A stretch of 64,000 nucleotides of DNA from Erythrophleum ivorense (lineage: Eukaryota > Streptophyta > Magnoliopsida > Fabales > Fabaceae). The translations under genes were made by a program, and so were the position numbers. Positions within the stretch are counted from its first letter, which is position 1. Each line of letters opens with the position of its first letter. The stretch lies in contig JAIUCV010000002.1 of assembly GCA_026724425.1 (NCBI GenBank), positions 1,989,001 to 2,053,000 on the forward strand. The letters are read 5' to 3'. The notes below the pieces were generated by a model that saw only the letters and a list, made by a program, of their open reading frames with translations, was not told where the DNA came from and made no database searches. Shown piece after piece: positions 60,847-64,000 of this stretch.

Positions 60847-61353
60847 GGCCTCCTTTGATACGGAAGACTAAGTTTTGATAAAATGGAAATGAAAAATAGA
60901 ATAAAAATAAAAAAAAATTTGTATCTTATAATTATATTTAGTAAAATATAAAAAAATATGAATATTTTTATTTTTATAATTAATTAAATAAAAATAACAT
61001 AAAAATAAAATAAAATAAGAATTAAAAAATTAAAATATTTTTAATAATTATAAAATATAATAAAATATTTTATTTAGTTATCAATAATAATAATTCATAA
61101 AATAATATTTTAATTTAAAAATTTATTTTTAAATTATCTTTAATAAAAAATATCTAAAAATAAATAAAATAATCTTAAATTTTATTTTTATATTCAATAA
61201 AATTCTTTTTTACCACAAAATAATAGATTAGACTTTCTTATGTTAGTGGGAGATAATTCTCTCAAAAAAAAAATCTCCTATCTATCAAATATGTTTTTCT
61301 CCTACTCTCTTTCCCTATTTATTATTCAATTTTTTCACGAATCAAACGAGGCT
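60847..61353. mobile_element. MITE-like element upstream of ferritin
   Basis: The left end ggcctcctttgatacg (60848 onward) is the imperfect inverted repeat of the right end cgaatcaaacgaggct (61338-61353). The interior is extremely AT-rich. No coding capacity and no clear target duplication. Confidence 0.6.
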
Positions 61354-62574
61354 AAGTGCTCCTTCCTCTTTCGTTGCCTTTCCCAGTTGTGTGACCTAGA
61401 GTTAACAGCAAAGGCCATCGGAGTCTTTTGCTCTCTTTTTTAATTTCAACGAATCATCATAAGCATACAATTATTGCGGTGGGTACCCGACTCTTTCAAC
61501 TCCCCCATTATGCTTTTTCTTCCACTTATGGCTTAATTATCTTTAATCTAAATTTGTTTTTGATATGACCGTAATTATTTTAATTATTATATGCTTTAAT
61601 ATATGGTCATTAATTTGTTACAATCAATATATTGGCACTTTATAAAATCAGCATGATAACGAAAACAAAAATAATAAAACTTAAAAGGGTTTAACTTTGG
61701 AAAACTTTGGTGTTCAAGCACTCCAACATTTCAATCTTTAAATTCGCATAAAGAAACTTAAGATGTCTGATATATAGAGTTAGATTGCCTCTACTTAGTA
61801 TACTGCGTACTGTAGTAGCAGAGAGAGAGAGAGAGAGAGAGATAGTTCTTTTTGAATAAGGCCTACACTTCTCTACATCTCAAGTGCATTATTTGGTAGA
61901 AAAGATTAAGGGGGAAATCAAAGAAAATGATACATGAATGTACTCTTCTTGTTGTTTAGGATGTACAACTAGGGAAATATATATATATATATATATATGA
62001 AACCTACTAAACTATAATTTCTCTAAAAATATATGAAAAGGGAGAAAAAAGAAAGTGTTAAATTTTATATTCTAACTTTACTACTAATTTTTTATTTATT
62101 AAAATCAAATAAAAGATATTAAAATAATTTAATATTATATATATATTTTTATTTCTTTGGTGAAAGCAAATAGAGAAACAAAATTATTTGTTATATGAAT
62201 TAAACGTATCACCTACCATACAATAACAAAAGAAAAACTTTATTAGTCATATATACTTCCCAAAACTTTTTTGTTTTCTCAATCTAAGAGTCGAGAGCAT
62301 CCGAATTTCTCATAATCTTATAGGAACTTATAACCAAATAACTATTTTGTTCTATTATATGGTTTATTTAGAAATGGAAAAACTTCATATTTTATTTCAT
62401 TTTTTCTTTATATTTAGGATCCATGAAATCGAATAAATTTATACCAATAAATATTAATTCATGTATGGTTATAAATTTGTCCTTATTCCTTCTCACTTGA
62501 TAACAAATGAACGTAATTGCTGTGTTTGAGAAATCAAGAGACATAATGAATCATTATGTCTTGTATTTTTTTTT
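61354..62574. other. Intergenic, AT-rich
   Basis: No gene is supported. (GA)n at about 61819-61842 and (AT)n at about 61978-61998 are present. Confidence 0.6.
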
Positions 62575-62890
62575 TTTTGGGTTTTCCTTTACACCAAATA
62601 TGAGAGTCTTGATTATACAAAGGGAAAAATTTATATATAATTTTTTATATTTTTATTATAAAAATTTTAAATTAAAACATAACAAATATATGATTTTTAC
62701 ATATAACTATATAATTATCAGATTAAATCATATATTTATCATATTTTGATTGGTTAATCATACACTTATTTTTCCTTTACATCAAGCATAGGATTCTTGA
62801 TTATATATATATAAAGAAAATTATGTATAGTGTTTTATATTCTTATTGTTAAGTTTAATCAAGACATTATAACTGTGTAGTTTTTCAAAT
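62575..62890. repeat. Two tandem copies of an AT-rich unit of about 187 bp
   Basis: Both copies start ttttcctttaca.caa..at (62583 and 62770) and continue gattcttgattata / gagtcttgattata, then ttatatttttatt.ttaa. The unit is related to the AT-rich element at 5630-6195. Confidence 0.55.
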
Positions 62891-64000
62891 AAAACATGAT
62901 AGACATATAATTGTTTATACATAATCATATGATTTTTTAATTAAATCATATATTTTTATAACTATACATTTATTATATTTTGATTGAAAAACCTAATCAT
63001 AAAAATATAAGAAATTACACTTAAATTGAGTCCTAATATAAATGGAATAGGGTAGGCATTTTTACCTGCTAAGTAATAATGTATAGCATGTACAATTTAT
63101 ATATTGTTTGCAAAATCAGAATAATATTATTGGCCAAAAAAATATAATAAGATTAGAATAAAATGGAATCAAATCATTATCCTATCTTAAAGCTTATTTG
63201 AGTGATGAATAAAATGGTTATTTTGTGCCTTTTTTCTAGAAAATATTACTCCATAAAATAAAGAGATGAACGGAATACTCATTAAGTGTAGAAATCCTTA
63301 AAATTGAATCAAATCAATTAAATTGATTAAAATCAAACCAAATTGACAAAAAACAAAAAAAATCGGAACAAAAAGCTTAAAATCGATTTTGAAGATGTCA
63401 AAACCAATTATGCCAATATGGCTATTGGTTTTCAATTATTTGGTTAAATTTTAATTCAAATTCTTATATAAAATTATTTCTTTCATTAACACCAAAGATA
63501 ATGTTAGTATTGTTGAATTCTTTACTTAAAAGTTGGCAATGATTATTTAGTATAAAATTATAGCTTTGAACCTTATAAATATAAAGAAAATACATGTAGA
63601 TTTAGAAATTTTTAAGAATATAGACTTAAATGAAAATGTTTATTATAAACATAAACAAAACTGAATGAAACTTGAACAAAACTGAGTATACACACAATTA
63701 AATAGGGATTTTTTTAAAGAAAATTAACTTGTTAAGTTTAGTTTAATTTTAATTCAAAATTAAAGTATACTGGTAAATACTCTTAGTTGATTATGTATAT
63801 CAATATAAACCTATAAACGTCCCTAATTGAGTATGTGTACACTTGATAAGTAATAGTAATCAACTGTTAGATCATAAATACAAAATAGGAAAAAAAAAAC
63901 TCTCTTTATCTTTTTACCTAAAATGTGAACTCCCAATTAATTTTTAATCAACCTTTAAAAGAATCTGTGAAATCAAAATGTGATAATGAATCTTAATTTC
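62891..64000. other. Intergenic, AT-rich to window end
   Basis: No coding signal is seen on either strand. Confidence 0.6.

Noticed and set aside
1..64000. Plasmid, phage, CRISPR or operon features
   Set aside because: Nothing bacterial is present; introns and transposon types are those of a plant nuclear genome.

Overview
This window is nuclear DNA from a eudicot plant. The genes are split by introns with GT/AG borders, the intergenic DNA is AT-rich and full of transposon remnants, and the proteins are plant-type: a plastid ferritin, a DUF248-type methyltransferase, an MRH1-like LRR pseudokinase, a GRX-like CxxC protein and plant SAM50. I cannot name the species. No operons, CRISPR arrays, tRNA or rRNA genes were seen.

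Layout: 1-3816 (-) SAM50, cut by the window start. 6335-9770 (+) a decayed Bub1/Mad3-family gene (BMF3-like). 10055-10573 (-) a decayed Ole e 1-like gene. 12630-17037 (-) an intact nine-exon LRR receptor pseudokinase. 17-25.5 kb is AT-rich with a GC-rich MITE-like element and a perfect 19-bp-armed hairpin. 25542-26273 (-) an intact single-exon GRX-like gene, whose upstream sequence is duplicated 1.8 kb away. 29-36 kb is nested transposon DNA, including a 2.67-kb solo LTR with an exact 5-bp target-site duplication. 37.4-39.9 kb holds possible exons of an unrecognised gene. 40234-44365 (-) an intact eight-exon methyltransferase. 45978-50053 (-) an intron-containing eIF2-alpha pseudogene. 51-57.6 kb has simple repeats, a truncated copia element and a LINE remnant. 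58037-60502 (-) an intact eight-exon ferritin. The remainder is AT-rich.

The gene order matches conserved eudicot blocks: SAM50 / BMF3 / Ole e 1 (Arabidopsis At5g05520-At5g05510-At5g05500, from memory) and receptor kinase / PMT / eIF2-alpha / ferritin (At2g40270-40280-40290-40300, from memory). Three of these conserved neighbours (BMF3, Ole e 1 and eIF2-alpha) are broken here while the others stay intact. This is the pattern expected when one duplicated chromosome copy is losing genes after a polyploidy event. The intact genes act in different places: mitochondrial outer membrane, cell surface, cytosol, Golgi and plastid. They show no sign of working as a pathway; their closeness is best explained by ancestral synteny.

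I did not find a convincing new biological system. The most testable items are the selective decay of syntenic genes, an IDRS-like iron element upstream of ferritin, an in-frame coding minisatellite in the methyltransferase stem, a dispersed copy of one eIF2-alpha exon inside transposon DNA, and the isolated hairpin downstream of a promoter-like sequence.
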